NCBI RefSeq assembly: GCF_027409185.1
Contig: NC_084463.1
Coordinates: 52,570,907 to 52,634,906, forward strand
Direction of reading: 5' to 3'
Length of the DNA stretch: 64,000 bases
From: Cynocephalus volans
Taxonomy: Eukaryota > Chordata > Mammalia > Dermoptera > Cynocephalidae
The position numbers and the translations under genes are program-made. Of this stretch, positions 1-9,039 are shown in pieces. The notes beneath the pieces are model-generated. The model was given only the letters and a program-made list of their open reading frames with translations, did no database searches and was not told the origin of the DNA. Within the stretch, counting starts at the first letter, position 1; each line of letters begins with the position of its first letter.

Positions 1-87
1 TTTCATAGTTTAAAATGCACATTTAAAAACTAAACATCGGTTCTATAACAGCTACTCCTAGCCTCCATTTAAATTTCTCCATTCTTG

Positions 88-245
88 GGCCGAGCCCGTG
101 GTGCACTCGGGAGAGTGCGGCGCTGCGAGCGTGGTGACGCTCCTACGGTGGGTTCGGATCCTATATAGGAATGGCCAGTGCACTCACTGGCTGAGTGCCG
201 GTCATGAAAAAGACAAAAATAAAATAAAATAAAATAAAATAAAAT
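88..245 (+). mobile_element. CYN-type tRNA-Ile-derived SINE, young copy
   Basis: This is a two-part tRNA-like SINE with a Pol III B-box-like GGTTCGGATCC at 151-161, a second half-unit (GGCCAGTGCACTCACTGGC), and an A-rich tail of AAAAT repeats at about 220-245. A perfect 17-bp target duplication, AAATTTCTCCATTCTTG, flanks it at 71-87 and 246-262, which shows target-primed insertion by L1 machinery and suggests a recent event. The body matches the colugo CYN family as I know it. Lineage assignment is inferred from recall, not a database match. Confidence 0.85.
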
Positions 246-315
246 AAATTTCTCCATTCTTGCCACAATGTCTCAGGTTGTCAGACGAAGTGTAGGAAAA
301 GTGAAGGAAAATGGT

Positions 316-778
316 TGTTGGGAAAATATAGGAAAATTGTCAGGGCTCCCCAGATGTTCAGAATCTTGTTGAGCATTGGATGTAAATATGAAGTGCGCCC
401 AGGTATTCCTTGCTTATTGTCTAATACAATTTCTCATGTGCACCCAGGGGTCCTGGGTTATGGACTTAAGTATAAAAGATGAGTGGCTCTAATCCAAAGG
501 CCCCTGGACACTTAGAGGGGCCACAGGGAGGCCGCCATCATTGCTGCTGCTGCTGCTGCTGATTCTGCTGTAAGCCACCACTGCCACTGCTGCCGCTGCC
601 AAGGAAACCAAGGACTGAGGACTGAGCTCATGTCATCTGCCAATGGCTACTGGGATCTTTCCCAATTACCTAGCATGGACCTGCATGCGAGGGGTCTGGT
701 GAACCAGCCTGGCACGTGAAGTGTCTGTGACCCAGTTTGTACAATGGGTTTGAAGGGCCTGTGGGCCCTAACCATTAG
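316..778 (+). mobile_element. Solo-type LTR of the ERV-L/S-related family (subfamily A)
   Basis: The segment starts TGTTGGGAAAATATAGG and carries a TATA box (TATAAAAG at 471-478) and a CTG-rich stretch at 541-570. Its 3' part matches the LTRs at 855-1216 and 7186-7569 (shared words such as CAGATGTTCAGAATCTTG and TGTACAATGGGTTTGA). The closest relative in the window is the minus-strand LTR at 1377-1817, which shares the CTG-rich insert and the flanking GAGCTCATGTCATCTGCCAA. The 3' boundary is uncertain because the usual TTGACA end is not seen. No internal sequence is attached directly. Confidence 0.7.
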
Positions 779-854
779 TCCAGAAAAGACAAATGGAAAA
801 CTTAGTGTAACTAAAATAGTGAAACATTTTGGCTTATAGTTATGAATTGCCTAG

Positions 855-1216
855 TATAGAGAAAATATCAGAAAATGGCCAGGGCCCCTCAGATGTTCAG
901 AATCCTGCCAAGTATTTGATGTAAATATGCACATGCACCCAGGTTTCCTTGGTTACTATCTAATGTAATTGCACATGGGTACCCAGGTGTCCTAAGTATA
1001 AAGCAGTAATGGCCCTGATACATAGCGCTTCTTCGCACACTCCAGGAGGCCACTAGGGTGGCTGCTCCTAACTCTGAATAAAGCCTATTAATTTTTTACC
1101 CATGGCTCCCAGGATCTTTTCCTAGTATCTAGCTCATGGACCTGTGTGTGAAGAGTTTGTGACCCAGTCTGTACAATGGGCTTTATGGGTCTGTGAGCCC
1201 TAGCCCTGGCTTGACA
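855..1216 (+). mobile_element. 5' LTR of the ERV-L/S-like provirus
   Basis: It aligns along its whole length with the 3' LTR at 7186-7569 and ends in TTGACA two bases before the primer site. The start is degraded (TATAGAG instead of TGTAGGG). TATA-like GTATAAAGC lies near 996 and the polyadenylation signal AATAAA near 1078. The two LTRs differ by many substitutions and small indels, so the insertion is old. Confidence 0.8.
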
Positions 1217-1218
1217 AT

Positions 1219-1235
1219 TGGCATAGTCAGCAGAA
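1219..1235 (+). other. Primer-binding site resembling tRNA-Ser
   Basis: TGGCATAGTCAGCAGAA starts two bases after the LTR end. It agrees with the complement of the 3' end of tRNA-Ser (AGA/UGA type) at all but three positions, and those differences look like CpG-type or A/G decay. A serine primer is typical of the ERV-S (HERV18-like) branch of class III; the ERV-L branch proper uses leucine. Confidence 0.65.
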
Positions 1236-1376
1236 GGATTTTGAACAGGTACAGGAGCCAACAGCCCCTTGGAAGGAGGAGGAAATGTGGACATTCTTGA
1301 GTATGTGGTGCCTGATAGCGACTTTCCTGATGACCTGTGCAAGGCTAGGCGACTATGACTAAGTTTCCATTTATAT
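1236..1376 (+). pseudogene. gag: Leader / start-of-gag fragment, first copy
   Basis: About 100 bp here (AGCCCCTTGGAAGGAGGAGG through GACTTTCCTGATGAC) recur at about 1900-1980 with substitutions. The start of the internal region is therefore present twice, once on each side of the inverted LTR at 1377-1817. This copy is cut off by that LTR. No open frame is intact. Confidence 0.55.
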
Positions 1377-1817
1377 TGTTAGGGCTACGGCTCAGACCTT
1401 TCAAACACATCGTACAGATTGGGTCACCAGACCCCTCATATGTAGATCCATGCTGGGTAATTGGGAAAGATCCTGGAAGCCATTGGCAGATGACATGAGT
1501 TCAGTCCTCAGCAGCAGCCTACAGCAACAGCAGTGGAGGTGGAAGCCTTTCAGGGCATCGCAGGAGCACTGACAGCAGCAGTAGCAGCCTCCTAGTGGCC
1601 CCCCGAAGGGCATCCCAGGAGTGGCGAGTGCGCTGTAGACCAGAGCCACTTGTCCTTTATACTTAAGTCCATAACCCAGGACACCTGGGTGCTCCTGCAC
1701 AATTACATTAGACAACAACCTAGGAACACCTGGGCGCATGCGCATATGTATGTCAAAAGTTCAGCAAGATTCTGAACATCTGAGCGACACTGACCACTTT
1801 CCTATATTTTCCCAACA
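1377..1817 (-). mobile_element. Inverted LTR (subfamily A) inside the ERV-L/S-like provirus
   Basis: Its reverse complement begins TGTTGGGAAAATATAGG and ends TAGCCCTAACA, matching the LTR at 316-778 including the CTG/CAG-rich insert and a TATA box (TTTATACTT on this strand near 1656). Sequences immediately outside (TATAT on the left, ACCGG on the right) do not form a matching 5-bp target duplication. With the repeated gag start on both sides, this looks more like an inversion or recombination between proviruses than a clean insertion. Confidence 0.75.
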
Positions 1818-3000
1818 ACCGGGATCTGGTCGCTGCTGACTATACTGTGAGCCGGCATAGACCAGGCACTCCATGAAGCAGTGCAGCTTCCAGATTTGCA
1901 GAAGAAAGCCCCTTGGGAGGGGGAGGAAATTTGGCTTTCCTTGAGTATGTGGTGCTCAGTGGCCACTTTCCTGCTGACTGGAGACTGGCTATTGCTCACC
2001 ATACTGCAAATAAATTGAGATCTGCAGCAGAAAGCAGATTTGTTGGAAATGCAGATACTTGTCCTGGAGGATGACAGGCAGCAATGGGTCAACCCTTCTT
2101 CTCACACCAGGGAAGATGATACTCCCGGTGGTGGGTTGGGGGAGACTGTGCATCTCCAGGCATGACCTGTTGGGCATCAGAAAATGAAGCACAAGCAACC
2201 TATGGGACAAAGCGGACAACCTGTGGGCAATCCACGGGTGACCCAGTTCCCTACCTATGTCCCATATACCCAGGTCACATTAGTTGACTGGGGGAGACAG
2301 TTTGGGCAGAAACAGGGAGAGCCCTTGGCTGTCTGGCTGCTGTGGTTATGGGACATAGGTGTGTATGGTGTGAAGTGCTCTTGTGAGGAGATGGAAAAGT
2401 TGGCCTCCATTACCACACACCCGTCCCTGAGGCAGTGGCTACAGAATAGCCGCAGATATGCACAAGGCTGGGTAGTCACTCCTTGATGCACTGGGTGAAT
2501 GCAGCTGTCTGGACCAAGTAGGCAAATGCTGGAGAACTGCCCAAAATTGGGAGTAATGGCAAACATATGCTGAGCTGGTTCAAATAACTTGGGAGCTGGG
2601 GATGTGGCTGTCCATGTGTAATGTAAACGTCCGTGGCCCAGATGATGAATACTTCACAGGCAGCATGAGAGACATAGTGCTGCAAAATGCCTCATTAATG
2701 TCCTTTGGGTCACTGATGGCCATACCGGCCCCACAAATTGGTCATCATATACATGATGTAATGGCCATGATGGCCAGTCTCAGGCAAGTGGAGGAGAGGA
2801 GACTGGCAAAAGATGTCCAAAAGGTGACTAAGACCAAACCCCTAAGAAATGCTTGGGATTTTACCCCAAGGGGACCAAGCAAGACCAGCCATAAGCAGAT
2901 GTGGCCTGACTTGCTTGTGGCAGGGGTTGATAGCAAGAAAATCGACTGGCAACCAAGTGCAGTCCTGTTTGCCTTGTGGCAACAATTGTGCCCCTAACAG
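1818..3000 (+). pseudogene. gag: Degenerate gag of the ERV-L/S-like provirus
   Basis: Gag makes the structural proteins of the particle. The region begins with the second copy of the gag start (about 1890-1990). The clearest frame, 2184-2486, reads about 100 residues with GEPLAVWLLWLWD and MEKLASITTHPSLRQWLQ, which I recognise as the conserved capsid-like part of ERV-L-group Gag. A second open piece at 2602-2997 in another frame (SLMSFGSLMAIPAPQIGHH, then MASLRQVEER) continues the same protein after frameshifts. No start codon, major homology region or zinc knuckle can be assigned with confidence. It is clearly a pseudogene; the family call rests on motif recall. Confidence 0.7.
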
Positions 3001-3192
3001 CATTTCACTAAACATCTAGAAACAGGTGACAAGATACACCCCGTGGATGTAAAGCATTTTTTGGTTGCTTCTGCAGAGGCGGATGGACTGTTCCATTTGG
3101 TTTAGGGAGCAGGCGAAGGTGCTCATCTTTTGGGGCCAGGTGAGGACTGGAGGCCTCACATTGAACTGGCAATACATTGGTGAAGGACAAAT

Positions 3193-3462
3193 GTGAAGCA
3201 TGTATTGGCATTCGTGGATATGGGCACAGAACATAGTTTTATATATGGCAATATAGATAAGTTTCTAGGGGCCACAGTTCATGTAGACGGCTATGGAAGA
3301 CATACTATTGAAGTCAAAGCTGTGTCATTGCAATTGGGAATAGGACAATTGCCCCCACATGTATATACTGTACATTTATCCCCAGGAGCTGAATACATCT
3401 TGGATATCGATGTACTTTATGGTTTGAACCTGCAAACAACAGTTGGAGAGTTTCAGCTGTAA
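3193..3462 (+). pseudogene. pro: Retroviral aspartic protease remnant (ERV-L/S-like)
   Basis: An open stretch of about 90 codons encodes a retropepsin-like domain. The active-site loop reads FVDMGTEHSFIYGN, where a working enzyme has Asp-Thr-Gly-Ala: the aspartate and glycine are kept but threonine is Met and alanine is Thr, so activity is not expected. Downstream landmarks PPHVYTV and AEYILDIDVLYGL fit the end of the protease fold, and TTVGEFQL leads to a stop at 3460-3462. It lies between gag and RT, as in ERV-L Pol polyproteins, where protease is part of the fused product. Confidence 0.8.
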
Positions 3463-3480
3463 ATACAGACAGTAAATCCT

Positions 3481-4470
3481 GTGTTACAGGGACATCCTAA
3501 GCATGACCCACAAGTGTTATGCAAACCAAGATGTGTCATTAATGTGAAGCAGTTTCACCTACCAGAAGGACTCATGGAGATAGGTTTCACTATATTGGAG
3601 TTAGAGAAAGCTGGCATTATTCATCCAGCCCATAGCCCATTTAATGATCTGGGATGGCCAGTGAAAAACCCTGATGGCACCTGGAGAATAACTGTGGATT
3701 ATCAAGAACTTAAAATGTAGTGCCTGCTTTGCATGCAGCCATACTTTCGATTCAGGACTTGATGGATCAGCTGATGACTCAGCTAGGAACTTATTATGTA
3801 TTGGACATTGCAAATGCTTTTTTCTCTATTCCAATCTCTTCTGATAGCCAAGATCAGTTTGCCTTCACCTGGAAAGGGAGGCAGTGGACCTTTCAAGTAT
3901 TGCCCCAAGGCTATCTGCATAGCCTAACCATCTGTCATGGTTTAGTGGCTGGGGACCTAGCCAAGTGGCCTAGGTCCAGCATGGTTACAATGTTTCATTA
4001 TATTGATGATGTGTTACTAACCTCTGATTCTCTTACAGATTTAATCCAGGAAGCTCCAATGCTGCTAACTCATTTGGAAAAATGTGGTTGGCCATGAACT
4101 TAGCCAAAATGCAAGGACCTGGGTTTTCAGTCAAATTCTTGGGGGTGGTATGATGAGAGTCATCCCAGAAGCTATTATAGACTAGATACAGGCATACCCT
4201 CGACCCACAACAGTTGCTCAGCTACAGACATATTTGGGACTTCTACAGTATTGGAGAGCTTTTGTACCCCCTATGACCCAAATGACATTCCTGCTGTATG
4301 CACTAACAAAGAAAGGAGACCACCAAGATTGGACCGAGGAAGTAGGATGGGCTTACCAGACAACAAAGAGGGCAATACAGCAAGTGCAGGCTTTCCAAGT
4401 GGGTGACCCCACTAAGCCTTTTGAATTAGATGTACACTATTGCCGACTGGTACTCAAGGGGAGATGGTAG
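3481..4470 (+). pseudogene. pol: Reverse transcriptase remnant (ERV-L/S-like)
   Basis: Reverse transcriptase copies viral RNA into DNA. Three open pieces in shifting frames cover most of the domain. Piece 3481-3720 has the fingers motif (EKAGIIHPAHSPFND, GTWRITVDYQEL). Piece 3720-4097 has YYVLDIANAFFSIPI, the VLPQGYLHS motif and the catalytic YIDD at 3999-4010. Piece 4234-4470 carries the connection region (GLLQYWRAFVPP, LTKKGDHQDW). The stop at 3718-3720 and a frame change there, plus another between 4097 and 4234, kill the reading frame. The catalytic Asp pair is still present, so decay is general rather than selective. Confidence 0.85.
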
Positions 4471-4850
4471 GGAATTGAAGAAACATGCTTATGAGTTCAG
4501 GAGGACTGCACAACTTGCTGATCTGTGTAGCATCTTAGTTTATTTTAGGTTCTTTTTTATAAGCCAGTAAAAATAACATATTGTACCAATTAAGCCACTT
4601 ATGTCTGGTACAAATCTGTTTATAGAACATTCTCTGCTGCCATGGTGCTTAAAGGTTTGTGGCTAACTACTTATCAGCAAAATAAGAGCATAAGTTCCTC
4701 ATTTACAAAGTCCCCAGGGTCCCAGATTCAATCAAAGCTCAGACCTCAAGGGGAGGGGGAAGGGGGAACAGGCAAATTGGAAGCCAGCCTTGCTGGCTTT
4801 CTCCCTTAAAATAACAAGGACTCTGTCAGCTTGCAATTCAGTACACCACA
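4471..4850. other. Unassigned block between RT and RNase H
   Basis: About 380 bp with no Pol similarity that I can see. It is AT-rich at first, then has a purine tract (AGGGGAGGGGGAAGGGGGAA near 4750). Pol similarity resumes near 4850, so this is probably an insertion in the provirus or a highly decayed connection domain. I could not name a repeat family. Confidence 0.4.
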
Positions 4851-4856
4851 GTACAC

Positions 4857-5740
4857 ATGATCCAAGAAGTGTTAGGATGGGGTTTGTGGCAGAGACAGGA
4901 CCAATTCCAAACACCTGTAGGATTCTGGTCTCATCTCTGGAAGGGCGCTGAAATGTGTTGTTTTCTAATAGAGAAACAGTTAGCAACTGTATATACTGCT
5001 TTGATGGCTGCTGAAGATATCACCGGAACTGCCAAAGTCCTAGTAAGGACAACATACCCCATACTAGGTTGTCTGCACACATGGGCAACCCCCTAAAAGT
5101 GGCATAGCTCAGACTCCCACTCTGTCTCAATGCGGAGCATATATAAAACAAAGAAGCACTGTGTCAATGAGTCCTCTGTCTTAAGAATTGCAGACTGTCC
5201 TATGCCCAGTAGAGATTGTGGAGAAAACTTTGACATAAACCTTACCCATGGATGTGGAGGCCATACCTTTCCATGAGGGACAAGGACCTCTTACAGAGCA
5301 AGTTGGTATACAGATGGCTCTATCATGGGACCCTCAGTGTCATGGATAGCTATTGCTGTCCAGCCCTTAACAGATACCATGTGGTATGAAAATGGCATAG
5401 GGCAAAGCAGTCAATGGGCTGAATTAAGAGCAGTATGGGTGGTGATAAAAAATGAGACTGGACCATTAACCATCTGTACTAACAGCTGGGCTGTGTACAA
5501 AGGTTTAACCCTTTGGATCTCTACTTGGAAATACCAAGGGAGGATGGTAGGCCACCAACCCCTGTGGGGACAAGCCATGTGACAAGAATTATGGGAATTG
5601 GGACATGAGAAAGAAGTAACTCTTTTCCATGTCACAGGACACTTCCCCTTAGCCAGTCCAGGCAATGATGAAGCTGATGCCTTGGCTAATGTCAGAGAGC
5701 TGGAGAGAGCTCCAGCCACTGCTGTAGCCCAGTGGTTACA
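4857..5740 (+). pseudogene. pol: RT connection and RNase H remnant (ERV-L/S-like)
   Basis: The piece 4857-5096 (PVGFWSHLWKGAE, EKQLATVYTAL) resembles the region joining RT to RNase H. RNase H removes the RNA strand of the hybrid; its first catalytic motif is visible as SWYTDGS at 5301-5321, followed by QWAELRAVW (Glu), then TNSWAVYKGL where a functional copy has Asp-Ser, and HVTGH...GNDEADALA near 5625-5690. Stops fall at 5094, around 5276 and at 5580. The motif order matches the family, but the second catalytic Asp is Asn and the frame is broken. Confidence 0.8.
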
Positions 5741-6346
5741 TCGATGAATGAAGCATGCTGGCAGCAAAGCCATGTGGATCGTGGCTCAAAGATGGGCCCT
5801 GCCCATAAAATGGGAAGAGGTAGTGAACACTTGTCATATTTGTCCAGTATGTGCTCAGAGAGTCCACACCCCCAATGGGTGCCACATGCTGATGGGCAAG
5901 TAACTCAAGGAAGGGTGCCCCTGACTTGATAGCAAGTGGACTTTGTCAGACCACTGCCAAGATTAGAGAATTCCAGATACATCTTCACAGCTGTTGATAC
6001 GGCTACTGGTCTTCTGGCCTTGTAAGGACCCAGACCAAGTCAGCACTGTGAATTCATTGAATAGACTTATGGCCATTTATGGCCAGCCCCTGATTATAAA
6101 GAGAGATACTGGAACACACTTTACTGGACATGAGGTACAGAAGTGGGCTTCCCAGTTGTCTATTTAGTGGAAAATATATGTGCCATACCATCTCCATGCA
6201 GTGGGAATGATTGAATGGTACAATGGTCTTTTTAAAAAGTGACTAAGGCTGTCTGCCCAACCCCTATCCCTGAAGGGGTGAATACAGCAGTTATAGCCAA
6301 CAGTCAGGATTCTAAATGAGAGACCCACAGGGGCAGACCCTCTCCA
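5741..6346 (+). pseudogene. pol: Integrase remnant (ERV-L/S-like)
   Basis: Integrase joins viral DNA to the host chromosome. The N-terminal zinc-binding part ends in CHICPVCAQRVH (about 5833-5868). The D,D-35-E core is traceable by eye: YIFTAVDTATG (first Asp, about 5980-6010), IIKRDTGTHFTG (second Asp, about 6088-6125) and AVGMIEWYNGLFKK (Glu, about 6198-6240). Several stops separate these. Two host-readable frames differ along the core, so at least two frameshifts are present. Confidence 0.8.
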
Positions 6347-6943
6347 GTGGAAGCTCTGTTGCATAGGGCTGCAGCATCTATACAGCTGCAAGTCACTACT
6401 AAAGATAAGCTTTTGAAACCAGGATATGGCAAGAATGGAAATATTCTCTTACCAGCCCCAACCTGTTTGCAACAGGGGCAGACAGTACAATGGGAATGGC
6501 CTTGTAGAATAGAAGCCCTCCATATATGCTGGGTTGGTCTAACAGGGCCTTGGAGGAAAGAATTAGAAGAAGAATTTCAAGTTTCACCTTGGGCAGCAAG
6601 TACTTGGCCTCCCCAAGTAAAGGTAACATGGCCTGGAACAGATAAGTGCTCTATTCAAAAGGGGACATTTGTGTTATCATTATGGCCAAATATGAGTTCC
6701 CCTATACTGTTATATGTAGAACCTACAGATCCAACAGAGTTAGTGGATAATGTATGGTATCATAAACCAGGCAAGATACCTATTCCTGCAACCATAATTT
6801 TTTCAGAATGGCAAACTGGCATGTATCCTAACAGAGGGGCGAGAACTCCCCCCATTGGTACCAATAACCCTTCTGTCTTTTTGCCCATAGTGTGGCTGCA
6901 GGCACCAACGTACATTCGTGTGGCCAATGTGTCAGCTTGCTGA
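6347..6943 (+). pseudogene. pol: C-terminal Pol region of ERV-L/S-like provirus, 198-codon open stretch
   Basis: The longest open frame in the window, read from the first ATG. It continues the Pol product past the integrase core: NILLPAPTCLQQGQTVQWEW and WVGLTGPWRKELEEEF look like the C-terminal beta-rich DNA-binding part, followed by KGTFVLSLWPNMSS and a Pro/Thr-rich tail. ERV-L proviruses often carry a dUTPase at this position, but I see none of its conserved motifs. There is no signal peptide or transmembrane segment, so it is not env. The open length against a background of stops elsewhere may be chance or a less decayed segment. Confidence 0.6.
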
Positions 6944-7185
6944 ATATGTGCTGAACTTCCCGTCAGTATGGCTACATGTTTCCAATAGAAAATCACCCAG
7001 TGATGACTACTAACCAGACATGTGTGGCTAATAGTTGAAAGGTTAGAACTACGGGACAAGCCTTAAAGCATATAGAAGAGACAATAGGTTATATGAATGT
7101 AAATGTCATTTATCCTTGCTAAGGGAATATCGTGGAAGATTCTGAACAGTTAGATTGCATGGCAAGGGACCGTGAAGGTGTGGAT
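6944..7185 (+). other. Region before the 3' LTR, no gene recognised
   Basis: About 240 bp between the end of the Pol-like frame and the 3' LTR. I see no env-like motif (no CX6CC, no hydrophobic anchor), in keeping with class III elements. A polypurine tract next to the LTR is not obvious. Confidence 0.5.
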
Positions 7186-7569
7186 TGTAGGGAAAAATAT
7201 AAGAAAATGGTCAGGGCCCCTCAGATGTTCAGAATCTTGCTGAGCATTTGATGTAAATATCCAAGTATACCCAGGTGTTCCTTGGTTACTGTCTAATGTA
7301 ATTGCGTGTGGGCTCCCAGGTGTCTTGGGTTATGGACCTAAATACAAAGGACTAATGGCTCTGATACATGCCTCACCCTCGCTCCTTGGGACACTCCAGG
7401 AGGCCAGTGGGATGGCTGCTCCTAGCTCTGAATAGAGCCCTATTAATTTTTCACCCATGGCTCCCAGGATCTTTTCCTATTAAATATCTCATGGACCTGC
7501 ATGTGAAGGGTTTGTGACCATCTGCACAATGGGTTTGAGAGGTCTGTGAACCTTAGCCCTAGCTTGACA
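7186..7569 (+). mobile_element. 3' LTR of the ERV-L/S-like provirus
   Basis: It starts TGTAGGGAAAAATATAAG and ends TAGCTTGACA, about 384 bp. It matches the 5' LTR at 855-1216 throughout. The polyadenylation signal has decayed to AATAGA near 7431. Confidence 0.8.
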
Positions 7570-8022
7570 ATCTGCTTACCTCCCCCTACCCACCTCAATG
7601 CCTGCCTTACACATACACCAGTAAAAGAAGTGAAGAGATCCTAGACTTACCGTAAATAGTAAAGAAAAGTCCCCTCCTTCTTGCACTTGTGAGAGGGAAA
7701 AAGCAAACCATTTAGAAATATGGGAAAGCACTCAGTCCTTTTCAACAAGGCCTGCCCTCAGGAGAAACTACTGAAGCAGAGACTAGCCTGCTGTATTATC
7801 ATCAGAGCCTAAATGACCAGGGAGAAGGGAAATACCCAACTCCAGCACACTCTATGCTAGCCTTCCACGTAGACGAAGGGAAATATCCAATTCCGGACTA
7901 CTCAAAGCATCCTGTCCCACCTAAGGGGGATTAAAAACCTTAAGGAACACTTGTAAATGTCACACTCTAAGACACAGGCTCATTAAAAGAAGGAGACTTA
8001 ATCATATGACTATAGACACTTC
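7570..8022. other. Unassigned intergenic DNA
   Basis: About 450 bp with no open frame, tandem repeat or repeat family that I recognise. Confidence 0.4.
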
Positions 8023-8380
8023 TGCTATGGTTTAAATGTTTGTGTCCCTCCAGAATCAACATGATAAAATGTAATCCCCAGTACACAAGAATTAACAGGT
8101 GGGCCCTTTGGGAAGTGATTAAGTTGTGAGGAAAAAGCCCTCAAGGGAGGGATTGGTGCCCTTATAAAAAAAAAGGCCAAAGCAAACTTCCTTGCCTCTT
8201 TCACCATGTGAGGACAAAAGACAGGTGCCACCTATGAAGAATGGGCCCTCGCCAGACACCAAATTTCCTGGAGCCTTGATCTTGGACCCTCCTGCCTCAA
8301 GAAATGGGAGCAATACATTTCCATTGTTTATACATGGCCCACTGTAAAGAATTGTGTTACAGTATCCCAAAGAAGCTGCC
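8023..8380 (+). mobile_element. MLT1-type MaLR LTR
   Basis: TGCTATGGTTTAAATGTTTG, then GGGCCCTTTGGGAAGTGATT, CACCATGTGAGGACAAAAGA, CCTCGCCAGACACC and GCCTTGATCTTGGACCCTCC follow the order of the MLT1 LTR consensus as I know it. It is an ancient, pan-eutherian, non-autonomous ERV-L-related LTR; about 360 bp is near full length. Confidence 0.8.
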
Positions 8381-8577
8381 ACAGCTTCCCTTCTGCACAC
8401 CTTCCCACCACATTTCTGAATTCATATTACAGCAGTTCCTTTTCCCTGGCATATTATGTCTGGCCACTTAAATAAAATTACAAGGCATTCTAAAACACAA
8501 AAAAGACATAATGTGAAGTGACAGAGAAAGGATCAGAGAGAATTTCTTAAAATGCTGATTAGTAGCTGATTAGTATG

Positions 8578-8751
8578 TGTATTAGTCCATTTTGTGTTGC
8601 TTGTAACAAAATACACATAACTGGGTAATTAAAAAGAAAATAAAATTTATTGCTTATAGTTTCAAGTCCATCTGGTGGCGGCAACAGCAACCCAGGGGCC
8701 TCACATTGCAAGATGGCAGAAGGGGGGGAGGGAGAGAGAGAGGGAGATGGG

Positions 8752-8791
<40 letters not shown>

Positions 8792-9025
8792 CTCCTCTTC
8801 TTTTAAAGCCCTCAGAACAACAACCCTGACCACCATTTTTAATCCATTCAATACTGCACGGTCCTACAATCCAATCACCTCTTCAAGTCTCCACCTTTCA
8901 ATTACTATAATAGGATTTCCCACCCTCTTAACAGTCACAGTGGAGGCTAAGTTTCTAATACATAAAACTTGCAAGACAATTGAAGTCTCAGTGAGTTTTG
9001 GGAGGACATAATTCAATCCATTACA
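8578..9025 (-). mobile_element. Complete MaLR (THE1/MST-like) solo LTR with target duplication
   Basis: It begins TGTATTAGTCCATTTTGTG and ends ATCCATTACA, flanked by a perfect 5-bp duplication GTATG (8573-8577 and 9026-9030). The start is the reverse complement of a THE1/MST-type LTR end, so the element reads on the minus strand. An LTR of the same type lies at 43599-44135 with shared central words (TAGGATTTCCCACCCTCTT). It contains a GA microsatellite at 8727-8789. Confidence 0.8.
8727..8789. repeat. (GA)n microsatellite
   Basis: A purine-only run of GAGAGA with a few GGGG interruptions inside the LTR. Apparent open frames over it (Ser-Leu or Arg-Glu runs) are artefacts of the dinucleotide repeat. 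Confidence 0.9.
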
Positions 9026-9039
9026 GTATGCTAAGTGCT

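Larger units (their letters stand above)
855..7569 (+). mobile_element. Class III (ERV-L/S-like) endogenous retrovirus, broken provirus
   Basis: Two directly repeated LTRs (855-1216 and 7186-7569) bracket gag, protease, RT, RNase H and integrase remnants in the normal order. The primer-binding site fits tRNA-Ser. The Pol residues (VLPQGYLHS, FHYIDD, SWYTDGS) resemble the ERV-L group, which descends from spuma-like elements and lacks env; I see no env here. Every gene has stops and frameshifts, so the copy cannot encode a functional Pol. A minus-strand LTR at 1377-1817 and an unassigned block at about 4475-4850 interrupt it. No target duplication could be matched at the outer ends, consistent with age or rearrangement. 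Confidence 0.85.

Noticed and set aside
8654-9011. Ser-Leu and Arg-Glu rich frames
   Set aside because: They come from the GA microsatellite inside an LTR.
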